From Flagellimonas aquimarina (lineage in GTDB: Bacteria > Bacteroidota > Bacteroidia > Flavobacteriales > Flavobacteriaceae): a stretch of 64,000 bases of DNA. The stretch is taken from NCBI RefSeq assembly GCF_003149745.1, contig NZ_QGEG01000001.1, forward strand, positions 682,001-746,000, written 5' to 3'. Below the pieces are notes generated by a model. That model saw nothing but the letters and a program-made list of their open reading frames with translations. It was not told where the DNA came from and ran no database searches. The translations under genes were made by a program, and so were the position numbers. Below are positions 43,619 to 51,988 of this stretch, piece after piece (within the stretch, counting starts at the first letter, position 1; each line of letters begins with the position of its first letter).

Positions 43619-44344
43619 TTAGTTTGATTGCTCCAGTCTTTCACCAAAGCCATATATACAACCTGAACAACTATTTATCGTGGAGTTTCTTTTTTTTAGG
43701 TGACTGATTATCCGCATTTGCTCTGTACCAACCTTGCCCAATTTAAATAGGCCTAGAGCACCTAATGTCTGTAATTCTGGTGAAAACGATGTTAAAAATC
43801 GGCTTAATTGCCGTTTCTTTTTCTTTCTAACAAACCTCATTGACTCCCTTGTTTTTTGAGAAATATCAATTCCTGTAAAGCCACAGCCAAACCCGACTAA
43901 GTATTCTGTAACCATTTGCTCTTCAAAATCTTCAACAGTCAAATTTGATTTATACAATTCGTTGTGCTTTAGCACGTACTCATTAAGAAATAGCGAAGAA
44001 TTCTTGAAGGCTTGTATACCAAAATGTTTCTTCTGTCTTGGGTTATATTCAGAAATCCAACCATGAACTATAGTGTCATTCCTACTTATCATGTTAACCC
44101 TTAGTTCTTCAACTATTACTGGTAACATTAAATATCGTTGATGTAAGTATCCAAAATCCAGCTTTCTCTCAACAAGGTCTGTCACTACCAATGTTTCAAA
44201 TGACCCAAACTTCATATTTTTCAAAGTGCTAACTTCCTTAACCCTAACTAGCTTTCCAACATATTCTTTTACTTGATTAAAATCATCCTGTCCAACTGCA
44301 TACTGGACAGTAATGAGGCTTAAAAGAAAAAATGCTTTTTTCAT
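43619..44344 (-). CDS. Hypothetical exported protein
   Basis: A 241-aa protein of unknown family. The ATG at 44342-44344 gives a clean signal peptide (MKKAFFLLSLITVQYAVGQ) with a probable cleavage after VGQ; a longer frame start at 44377 would bury it. The mature part is rich in Lys, Arg and Phe and has no recognised motif. A C-terminal stretch (ELQTLGALGLFKLGKVG) looks like a HEAT-type helix pair. A CSGC pair lies near the end. It converges with gltX. Function unknown. Confidence 0.65.
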   Translation of the reverse strand: MKKAFFLLSLITVQYAVGQDDFNQVKEYVGKLVRVKEVSTLKNMKFGSFETLVVTDLVERKLDFGYLHQRYLMLPVIVEELRVNMISRNDTIVHGWISEYNPRQKKHFGIQAFKNSSLFLNEYVLKHNELYKSNLTVEDFEEQMVTEYLVGFGCGFTGIDISQKTRESMRFVRKKKKRQLSRFLTSFSPELQTLGALGLFKLGKVGTEQMRIISHLKKRNSTINSCSGCIYGFGERLEQSN

Positions 44345-44550
44345 CCTGAATAATTTAGAAGAGCTCCATGTTATCAAACACCATAGTTTACTAGTAAAGT
44401 TAGAAAAATCACTATTATACCTCCTTTATTTGTATCTCTTGCCGAAAATCCAGATTACCAATTGACGGATGTGTAACAAAACTTGATCATTGGCTACCTA
44501 TATCTTACAGAGTTTTGTACTTTAACTTTTTAACTTAAAATCTATCTGCT

Positions 44551-45477
44551 ATGGGCAACTTTCTTCTTATTCCTTTAATCTTTGTTGGGCTTATCATTCT
44601 ATTTTCATCCTTCTTTACGGTAAAACAACAAACCGCAGCCATTGTGGAACGTTTTGGTCGTTTCAACAGTATTCGTCAATCTGGTTTGCAAATGAAAATT
44701 CCGTTGGTGGATAGGATTGTATCCCGTGTTGGGTTAAAAATTCAGCAACTGGATGTTATCGTAGAGACCAAAACCTTGGATGATGTCTTTGTAAAACTTA
44801 AAGTTTCCGTGCAATACGTAGTCATCAAATCAAAGGTCTATGAAGCGTTCTACAAATTGGAATACCCACACGATCAAATCACTTCTTATGTTTTTGATGT
44901 GGTACGGGCCGAAGTTCCCAAAATGAAATTGGATGATGTCTTTGTTAAAAAGGATGACATCGCCATCGCCGTAAAATCAGAATTGCAAGATGCGATGTTG
45001 GAATATGGATACGACATTATTAAAACGCTTGTTACCGATATTGATCCAGATGCACAGGTAAAAGAGGCAATGAACCGTATTAATGCTTCAGAACGTGAAA
45101 AAATCGCGGCACAGTTTGAAGGCGACGCAGCCAGAATCTTAATTGTAGAAAAAGCAAAAGCTGAAGCTGAAAGCAAAAGATTGCAAGGACAAGGTATTGC
45201 CGATCAGCGTCGTGAAATTGCAAGAGGGTTGGAAGAATCCGTTGAGGTTTTGAACAAAGTTGGTATCAACTCGCAAGAGGCATCTGCCTTGATTGTAGTT
45301 ACACAACATTATGATACGTTGCAATCCATTGGAGAAGAAACCAACACTAATTTGATTCTGTTGCCAAATTCTCCCCAAGCCGGTAGCGATATGCTTAACA
45401 ATATGGTTGCTTCATTTACTGCAAGCAATATGATAGGAGAGTCTATGAAAAAGACAAACGTTAAAAAAGAGGAATAG
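44551..45477 (+). CDS. SPFH/band 7 domain (stomatin-like) membrane protein
   Basis: A 308-aa protein. An N-terminal membrane segment (residues 3-22) is followed by the SPFH domain: TVKQQTAAIVERFGRF near 23-38, IPLVDRI, then EVPKMKLDDVF and the helical coiled tail EREKIAAQFEGDAARILIVEKAKAEAES. Such proteins form oligomeric rings in membrane microdomains and often regulate proteases. No NfeD-like partner is adjacent. The gene is monocistronic and ends at a strong terminator. Confidence 0.92.
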   Translation: MGNFLLIPLIFVGLIILFSSFFTVKQQTAAIVERFGRFNSIRQSGLQMKIPLVDRIVSRVGLKIQQLDVIVETKTLDDVFVKLKVSVQYVVIKSKVYEAFYKLEYPHDQITSYVFDVVRAEVPKMKLDDVFVKKDDIAIAVKSELQDAMLEYGYDIIKTLVTDIDPDAQVKEAMNRINASEREKIAAQFEGDAARILIVEKAKAEAESKRLQGQGIADQRREIARGLEESVEVLNKVGINSQEASALIVVTQHYDTLQSIGEETNTNLILLPNSPQAGSDMLNNMVASFTASNMIGESMKKTNVKKEE

Positions 45478-45498
45478 AAATATTTAGTTCAGTAAATA

Positions 45499-45527
45499 AA
45501 AAAGAGAGCGAATTCCGCTCTCTTTTT
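45499..45527. terminator. Terminator after the SPFH gene
   Basis: AAAAAGAGAGCG pairs perfectly with CGCTCTCTTTTT (12-bp stem, 5-base loop) and runs into Ts. It begins 21 bases after the stop codon. The A-run on the other side could also serve the convergent glnS transcript. Confidence 0.9.
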
Positions 45528-45733
45528 CTTTTCTATCTGATAAACAAGGACCCCTCATAAGAAGTCTTCCTGAAAAGTTCAATTTCTTAATTAAAAGAAT
45601 GCTTTATTACTTTCTTGTTTAAGGAAAGGAATTGGGTTACATATTAAAGAACATTGCTTAAATCGCTTTAAAACAGGTTTGTTTTAATAAATAAACCAAA
45701 TGGTATTCTTGGATTGAATAGATAAACTCTATG

Positions 45734-47419
45734 TTAAGATTTTTGCTCCAATTTGGCCCAAGTATCTCTCAAGGTCACCGTTCTGTTAAAAACCAAATTT
45801 TCATTTGTTGAATCCGTATCCACATTAAAATACCCTAATCGTTGAAACTGAAATCTATCTCCAACTTTTGCATCTTTCAGACTCGGTTCTAAATATCCTG
45901 TGATTTTTTGTAAAGAATTAGGATTCACAAATTCCATGAATTCCTTATCCTTATGTCCATCTGGATTTTCATCATTGAACAAACGATCATACAAACGAAC
46001 TTCAGCCTTAACGGCGTGCGCAACAGAAACCCAATGCAGAGTTCCCTTTACTTTTCTCAAACTTTCTTCTGTACCACTACCACTTTTACTTTTTGGATCA
46101 TAAGTGCATTGCACCTCAGTGATGTTTCCTTCAGAATCTTTAGTGCAGCTTTCCGCTTTAATAATATAGCCGTTCTTTAATCTAACCTCCCCACCAAGTT
46201 TTAATCTAAAAAACTTACGATTTGCCTCTTCCCTAAAATCTTCCTGTTCTATGAACAGTTCTTTAGAGAATGGAACCTTTCTACTCCCAGCAGATTCATC
46301 TCCTGGATTGTTCTCGGCTTCTAACCACTCCTCCTTACCTTCTTCATAATTTGTTATAACCACTTTTAAGGGATTGAGCACCGCCATCACTCTTGGAGCA
46401 ATTTTGTTCAAGTGCTCCCTTACATGAAATTCCAACAAGGACACATCCACAATATTCTCTCTTTTTGCAATTCCAATGGTGTCCGCAAAATTCCTAATAG
46501 ATTCAGGAGTATACCCTCTTCTTCTTAAGCCAGATATAGTTGGCATGCGTGGGTCGTCCCAACTATCGACCACGCCACTCTCCACCAATTGTAACAATTT
46601 ACGCTTGCTCACAACGGTATGGCTTAAATTTCTTCTGGCAAATTCTCGTTGTTTTGGGCGAAGTTTTTTAGAATCTACCAATTGGTCTAAAAACCAATTA
46701 TACAATTCTCGGTGTGGCAAAAACTCCAATGTACAGAGAGAGTGCGACACCTGTTCTATGTAATCGCTTTCACCGTGGGTCCAATCGTACATGGGATAAA
46801 TACACCAATCGGTATTTGTTCTATGGTGTGGTTTGTGCAAAACCCGATACATGATAGGGTCACGCATCAACATATTGGAAGATGTCATGTCTATTTTAGC
46901 TCGAAGCACATGTTTTCCTTCTTCAAAATCACCATTTTTCATGCCCTCAAAAAGCGTGAGGTTCTCTTCAACAGAACGATTTCTATATGGGCTTTCTTTT
47001 CCAGCTTCAGTTGGAGTTCCTTTCTGATCAGCCATTTCTTGTGAACTTTGACTATCCACGTAAGCCTTACCCTGCTTGATTAACTCAACCGCCCAGTCAT
47101 AAAGCTGCTGAAAGTAATCTGAAGCATAGCGCTCTGTATCCCATTCATACCCCAACCAAGAAACATCTTTTTTGATGGCATCTACATACTCTTTTTCCTC
47201 TTTTGCCGGGTTTGTATCGTCAAATCGTAAGTTCACAGGTGCATTGTACCTAAGCCCCAGTCCAAAATTTAGACAAATAGAGCTGGCATGACCAATATGA
47301 AGGTATCCATTTGGCTCTGGCGGGAAACGAAAACGCAGGTCTTGCCTATCATATCCATTTGCCAAATCTTCCTCAACAATGTGCTCAATAAAATTCAATG
47401 ATTTAACTTCTTCCTCCAT
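45734..47419 (-). CDS. glnS: Glutamine--tRNA ligase
   Basis: Charges tRNA-Gln directly. The 561-aa class I synthetase has RFPPEPNGYLHIGHASS near residues 31-46 (HIGH motif), RFDDTNPAKE near 63-72, and the KMSKS-equivalent VVSKRKL near 270. The C-terminal beta-barrel anticodon-binding domains end with a normal tail. Having both GltX and GlnS points to direct glutaminylation rather than the amidotransferase route. A TAnnTTTG box lies 17 bases upstream. Confidence 0.97.
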   Translation of the reverse strand: MEEEVKSLNFIEHIVEEDLANGYDRQDLRFRFPPEPNGYLHIGHASSICLNFGLGLRYNAPVNLRFDDTNPAKEEKEYVDAIKKDVSWLGYEWDTERYASDYFQQLYDWAVELIKQGKAYVDSQSSQEMADQKGTPTEAGKESPYRNRSVEENLTLFEGMKNGDFEEGKHVLRAKIDMTSSNMLMRDPIMYRVLHKPHHRTNTDWCIYPMYDWTHGESDYIEQVSHSLCTLEFLPHRELYNWFLDQLVDSKKLRPKQREFARRNLSHTVVSKRKLLQLVESGVVDSWDDPRMPTISGLRRRGYTPESIRNFADTIGIAKRENIVDVSLLEFHVREHLNKIAPRVMAVLNPLKVVITNYEEGKEEWLEAENNPGDESAGSRKVPFSKELFIEQEDFREEANRKFFRLKLGGEVRLKNGYIIKAESCTKDSEGNITEVQCTYDPKSKSGSGTEESLRKVKGTLHWVSVAHAVKAEVRLYDRLFNDENPDGHKDKEFMEFVNPNSLQKITGYLEPSLKDAKVGDRFQFQRLGYFNVDTDSTNENLVFNRTVTLRDTWAKLEQKS

Positions 47420-47436
47420 TTTAAAAAATTGAAGCG

Positions 47437-47444
47437 CAAATGTA
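47437..47444 (-). promoter_or_regulatory. Candidate -7 box for glnS
   Basis: Minus-strand TACATTTG (TAnnTTTG) ends 17 bases before the glnS ATG. Confidence 0.5.
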
Positions 47445-47682
47445 GTAAAATTCGGCGTTCAGGGCCATTAATCGTGCATTGGTGTATACAAAGAAAGCCA
47501 TTTTCACAACACTTTTACCATAGCCTACAACAATATCTTTCCATTAGGCGAAATAAAAATCATATTTGTTATTAGAATATTATATGAAATAGCGGGTGTT
47601 TATGGCGCCCGGCAGAACTGAACAAAATTAAGGGGCACAACTATAGGGCATTATTGCCCACAACCTCTTAAAACTAACGCTG

Positions 47683-49914
47683 ATGAAGAAAACTAGTTCA
47701 TATAATAGCATTTTTGTGATTGTATTCGCAATTATGCTGCTTGGCACCCACTTCCTTGGGGCACAAGTACTAGATAAACCTACAACCGTTTGGACCGCTG
47801 CATGTGCTTCGGATAGTTTTAATTCTTATGACGTAAGCTTCAGGTGGAGTCCTCCCTTGGTTGATTCGGGTAATGAGTTCATCCTTGAGCTTTCAGATTC
47901 AAACGGAAACTTTGGAAGCCCCAGAGAGCTTTCTAGAGTTGGTGACAGAAACACAGATTTTAATTTTGACTTCAATTTTGCCGTACCTACAGATGTAAGC
48001 GGTGAAAACTACAAGCTTCGTGTTCGTAGCACAAGTCCAGCTAAAACCAGCCCGGCAACAGATGCATATCCAATGCATTATGTGCAATTCAACTCCCCGC
48101 TTCTAATAAGCGAAGACGGAAATGGCTCCATTCCCTCCGGTGGTGTAATACAATCTTGTGGTGGTGGGTCCGTTACCCTTTCTCCACATAATATTCCGAA
48201 TGCCAACACCTATACTTACAATTGGTACAGGAGCGGAACATTGTTAGCCGAAAAAACAGAAAACCTTACCGTTTCCACTCCCGGAATGTACTATGTAGAG
48301 TTGGATTACGGGTCTGTATGTTCTGGGTCTGCAAATACTCTTTCCAACTCGATTGAGATTTCCACGGGAAGCAGTGTTGGTATTGCAATAACTGGTTCTG
48401 ATGATATTGGACTCTGTCCCGGAGATTCACATGCTCTTCAAGCTAATATAACCGGCTTAGGGCTAACCTATACTTGGTACAAAGATGGAGCAATAGTTGC
48501 TGGACCCACTTTAGAAGCAGATACATATAATGTAAATACCTCTATAACTGGTTATGAAGGAAGTTATGAAGTTGAGGTTGAAGGGGCCGCTGCCTGTTTA
48601 GAAAGATCACCGTCAATAACCATAAGAAATCTAGGTGACTTTACTGTGACAAGGCAAAATGATGGTGATATTGTTCTATTGCCTTCGCAAATCAAAACAC
48701 TTTCTGTTACCACAACAGCTACAGCGCCATCTTATCAATGGTACAAAGATGGAGTGCCTATTTCTGGGGCAACCAATAGCTCTTTGGCGGTTGACCTTAT
48801 AGGAGTATACTTTGCAAGAGTAATCGAAAATGGAGGTGGGTGTGCAGCTTCTCCTCTAGACTCTGAAACCACAACGGTTGTTTCACCAGACTCTTTTGAG
48901 TTTGAAATTGACTATGTTGGGTCGTATACTTCATGTCAAAGTGGTGGCGCAACACTTAGTCTATCTGCTATTAACGCTGTAAGTAGTTCGGGAGCAAGAA
49001 CAGATGTTACCTCCGATATTGAATCTTCATTTAGTTATCAATGGGTAAATGATGGGGGCGATATTAGCGGAGAGACTTCTAAAACAATAACGGTCTCAAA
49101 TTTTGAAGAAAACGGATCTTATACACTAAATGGTGTTTTAGACAGTTTTACTCCTACATCTAACGGTTTAGACGTGACATTGTCTACAAACCAAGTTTTA
49201 GAAATTACAACAAACGGAACCGTTCTTTGCGATGGTGCAGACCCTATTGTCTTCAATAGTTCAGAAAGCTTGGCCGATGAAACATTTGAATGGTTAAGAG
49301 ATGGTGTCATTATAGATACCTCCTCAGAAAATATTACCGCAACAGAAGTTGGGGTGTACCAATTAGTTATTAGAACCCATGATTGTCCCATTACCTCTAA
49401 CGAAGTAACAATAAGGGAATTTGATGAATCGTTGTTGACTCTTGATAAAGAACAAGACCTTGTAATAATTGAAGGTGAAACAGAAACACTAACTGCTAGT
49501 GGGGCCGAATCGTATCAATGGTATGATTCCAACAACACTCTTTTGGGCGAACAGAGTTTCTTCAACTTTGAACAAGAAGGAGAGTATTTATTGGTGGCCA
49601 GTTTTGGAAACTGTAATACCAGCAGAGTTGTTACAGTAACCTTTAGAGATACATTTTCCATCCCTAATGTTATTACGGCAAACGGTGACGGAATAAATGA
49701 TTTGTGGGTATTACCAAACACATATTCCAGAAACCAAGATGTTGTTGTTACCATATTTGATGAGAGAGGAAGACAGGTGTTTAGCCAATCCAATTATGAA
49801 AACAATTGGCCTCAATCTACCACTTCGTTCAATAAGCCTAACATGATTTTTTATTATAAAGTTACAAGAGGAGGACAAAGTCTAAAACAAGGAACTATAA
49901 CTGTGATCAGATAA
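47683..49914 (+). CDS. Secreted multi-Ig-like protein with gliding-motility C-terminal (type B T9SS) sorting domain, SprC-like
   Basis: A 743-aa secreted protein. The signal peptide ends near residue 28 (LLGTHFLGAQ). The middle is a chain of Ig/PKD-like beta-sandwich repeats, recognisable by YTYNWYRSG, YTWYKDG, YQWYKDG, YQWVNDG, FEWLRDG and YQWYDS. The last ~85 residues (657-743) form the gliding-associated CTD: IPNVITANGDGINDLWVL, FDERGRQVF and a final KQGTITVIR. This domain directs type IX secretion (type B). It is 6 bases from the SprF-like gene and upstream of the giant adhesin, in the manner of the spr operon of Flavobacterium johnsoniae; equivalence to SprC is inferred from position. 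Confidence 0.85.
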   Translation: MKKTSSYNSIFVIVFAIMLLGTHFLGAQVLDKPTTVWTAACASDSFNSYDVSFRWSPPLVDSGNEFILELSDSNGNFGSPRELSRVGDRNTDFNFDFNFAVPTDVSGENYKLRVRSTSPAKTSPATDAYPMHYVQFNSPLLISEDGNGSIPSGGVIQSCGGGSVTLSPHNIPNANTYTYNWYRSGTLLAEKTENLTVSTPGMYYVELDYGSVCSGSANTLSNSIEISTGSSVGIAITGSDDIGLCPGDSHALQANITGLGLTYTWYKDGAIVAGPTLEADTYNVNTSITGYEGSYEVEVEGAAACLERSPSITIRNLGDFTVTRQNDGDIVLLPSQIKTLSVTTTATAPSYQWYKDGVPISGATNSSLAVDLIGVYFARVIENGGGCAASPLDSETTTVVSPDSFEFEIDYVGSYTSCQSGGATLSLSAINAVSSSGARTDVTSDIESSFSYQWVNDGGDISGETSKTITVSNFEENGSYTLNGVLDSFTPTSNGLDVTLSTNQVLEITTNGTVLCDGADPIVFNSSESLADETFEWLRDGVIIDTSSENITATEVGVYQLVIRTHDCPITSNEVTIREFDESLLTLDKEQDLVIIEGETETLTASGAESYQWYDSNNTLLGEQSFFNFEQEGEYLLVASFGNCNTSRVVTVTFRDTFSIPNVITANGDGINDLWVLPNTYSRNQDVVVTIFDERGRQVFSQSNYENNWPQSTTSFNKPNMIFYYKVTRGGQSLKQGTITVIR

Positions 49915-49920
49915 AACAGA

Positions 49921-51987
49921 ATGTACTCAAACAAACCCCAACTATTACTAATCTTCATCCTAATGCTTTCTTTTTCTGGATTACGCGCCCAGGAAGAGAA
50001 TCCGTTTGTAGCATATGATGTTCCTTCTCAAAATCTGCTGAAATTCAACAGGTTCTTGATAAACCCTACATTTTCAACAGTGCGGGAGGATAAATCATAT
50101 GTTAATCTATTCCACAGAAACCAATCGGTATCTTTTAATGATAATAATCAAGTTTATTTTCTGAGTTATAGTGGTAGAATAGGAGATCGCAGTGGGGTTG
50201 GACTTAGTCTTTTTACAAATCGTGAAGGGCTCTTCAATAATTTTGGAGTCCACGCAAATTACGCTTACGGAATTAAACTAAGCCAAAAAAGTAATTTCAC
50301 TTTTGGGGCCAATTTCTCATATTATCAAAGTGCATTTAATCAAAACCGTGCCAATGCTTTAGACAACGACCCTTTCTTAAATAGTTTGGAAAGTAGTTCT
50401 TTGATTACTTTTCAGCCAGGCTTCAATATCTCATATGGCAATTTTGATTTCGGTGCTTTTGCTGAAAATCTTTTTGACTATAATCTTAAAAACAGTGAGT
50501 CAGTAACCGAGTTTAATGAGAAAACTTATTCAGGCCACCTACAATATACCCATCAGTTTAAAAACGGTTCGGGTATTTTAGAAAAAGGTAGATTAATGCC
50601 ATTGGCTCGAGTTCGTAAGACCGGTGAAGAGAACCTTGTTCTAGGCGGTAACCTTATCATGGATTTACCAAAACTAGGGTGGGTTCAAGCAGGGTATGAT
50701 GACTTCTATGGAGCCTCTGCCGGATTGGGCTTTAACCTTAACAAAAGTCTTTCTATAGGATACACTGTTGAAAAGGGACTCTCCAACAATTTTGAAAATT
50801 TTGGTGTGAGCCATGAGGTTTCTTTAGCTTATTCATTCACTCCAAACCTGACAGAAGACCGTGTAATGCTTGAAAAAGAAAACGAAGATCTAGTAGATGC
50901 AGAAACGGTTCCTGAAGAAAATCTAACCCTCTCTGAAAAGGACCTTAAGATTGCCGAACTGGAAACAAAGTTGGCAGAAAACGATGCCATCCTCGATGAG
51001 CTATTACTTCGTCAAGATTCCATTGAAAGTGCTCGAGAAAGAGACCTTGAAAGAAGGTTTGAAACCGTAATGAAAATGGTGCGGAGAGAAACGAAAGGGG
51101 AGATGCCAGAACTGGAAGAAAAAGCCAAGGAGGTTTATTTTGCCAACATGGACAGTGTTGATATACTGTCAAGACAAAAAACAAGCCCTATATCAAATCA
51201 TGGGCTGTCCAATACCACTGCGGCCAAAAAAGTTATTCATCTAAATGACTCCGAAAATTCGCGAGTTGCAGAAAAAACAACTATAAAAAGAGATAGAACA
51301 AATCGTACTTCCAAAAAGACCATTGGCCGTTTTAGATCCTTCAATATTCCAAATGTGGAAAGTGGTCATTACTTAATTGCGAACGTCTTTAAAGACCCTA
51401 GAAATGTAGACGCTTTTCTCGAAACACTTCAAGCACAAGGCATAGATGCCGGCTATTTTGAAAACCCAAAAAATGGACTCAACTATGTATACCTAAAAGG
51501 GTATAGAGACAAAAAAGAAGCTGTTGAAGCATACCATACACAGTTTAATGGTGCCTACCAAGGCGATGCTTGGGTCATGAACGTTCAAGGCGTAAATCCT
51601 AACAACAGTTTTGTTAAAGTGGACACACACAAAGAATCAAAATACGGAGATAATGCGCTGCATAAAAATATTGCCAACTCCAAAACAAAGGGCAATACTT
51701 CTCAAGTCTCCTACAAAACATACAAAATTAATGGCCTTAGTTCAGGCTTTTACATTATTGCAAATGTTTTTGAAAAACCTTCAAACGCAAAGCGATTTGT
51801 TAAAGAATTGAATGCCAAAGGTTTAAATGCGAGCTATTTTATAAATCCAGAAAACAATTATAGGTATGTCTACCTTAAAAAACATGAAACCTGGAACAAT
51901 GCTCTCACCTCATACTATTCCAAACTAAATGCTTCGTATGATGACAAAATGTGGATCATGCGAGTAAAACCAAACTCCAATAGTTAA
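49921..51987 (+). CDS. PorP/SprF-type outer-membrane protein fused to a coiled coil and two SPOR-like repeats
   Basis: A 688-aa protein. The signal peptide ends near residue 24 (LSFSGLRAQ). Residues 25-310 are the PorP/SprF beta-barrel domain (FLINPTFSTV, SYSGRIGDRSGVGLSLFTNREG, LGGNLIMDLPKLGWVQAGY). A charged coiled coil with a linker follows (about 335-470). Two related C-terminal repeats of about 75 residues come last: SGHYLIANVFKDPRN near 480-557 and SGFYIIANVFEKPSN near 606-683, each ending in a W-x-M strand. They resemble SPOR domains, which bind peptidoglycan. Classical SprF has only the barrel. It probably supports secretion of the adjacent adhesin while anchoring to the wall. Confidence 0.85.
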   Translation: MYSNKPQLLLIFILMLSFSGLRAQEENPFVAYDVPSQNLLKFNRFLINPTFSTVREDKSYVNLFHRNQSVSFNDNNQVYFLSYSGRIGDRSGVGLSLFTNREGLFNNFGVHANYAYGIKLSQKSNFTFGANFSYYQSAFNQNRANALDNDPFLNSLESSSLITFQPGFNISYGNFDFGAFAENLFDYNLKNSESVTEFNEKTYSGHLQYTHQFKNGSGILEKGRLMPLARVRKTGEENLVLGGNLIMDLPKLGWVQAGYDDFYGASAGLGFNLNKSLSIGYTVEKGLSNNFENFGVSHEVSLAYSFTPNLTEDRVMLEKENEDLVDAETVPEENLTLSEKDLKIAELETKLAENDAILDELLLRQDSIESARERDLERRFETVMKMVRRETKGEMPELEEKAKEVYFANMDSVDILSRQKTSPISNHGLSNTTAAKKVIHLNDSENSRVAEKTTIKRDRTNRTSKKTIGRFRSFNIPNVESGHYLIANVFKDPRNVDAFLETLQAQGIDAGYFENPKNGLNYVYLKGYRDKKEAVEAYHTQFNGAYQGDAWVMNVQGVNPNNSFVKVDTHKESKYGDNALHKNIANSKTKGNTSQVSYKTYKINGLSSGFYIIANVFEKPSNAKRFVKELNAKGLNASYFINPENNYRYVYLKKHETWNNALTSYYSKLNASYDDKMWIMRVKPNSNS

Positions 51988-51988
51988 G

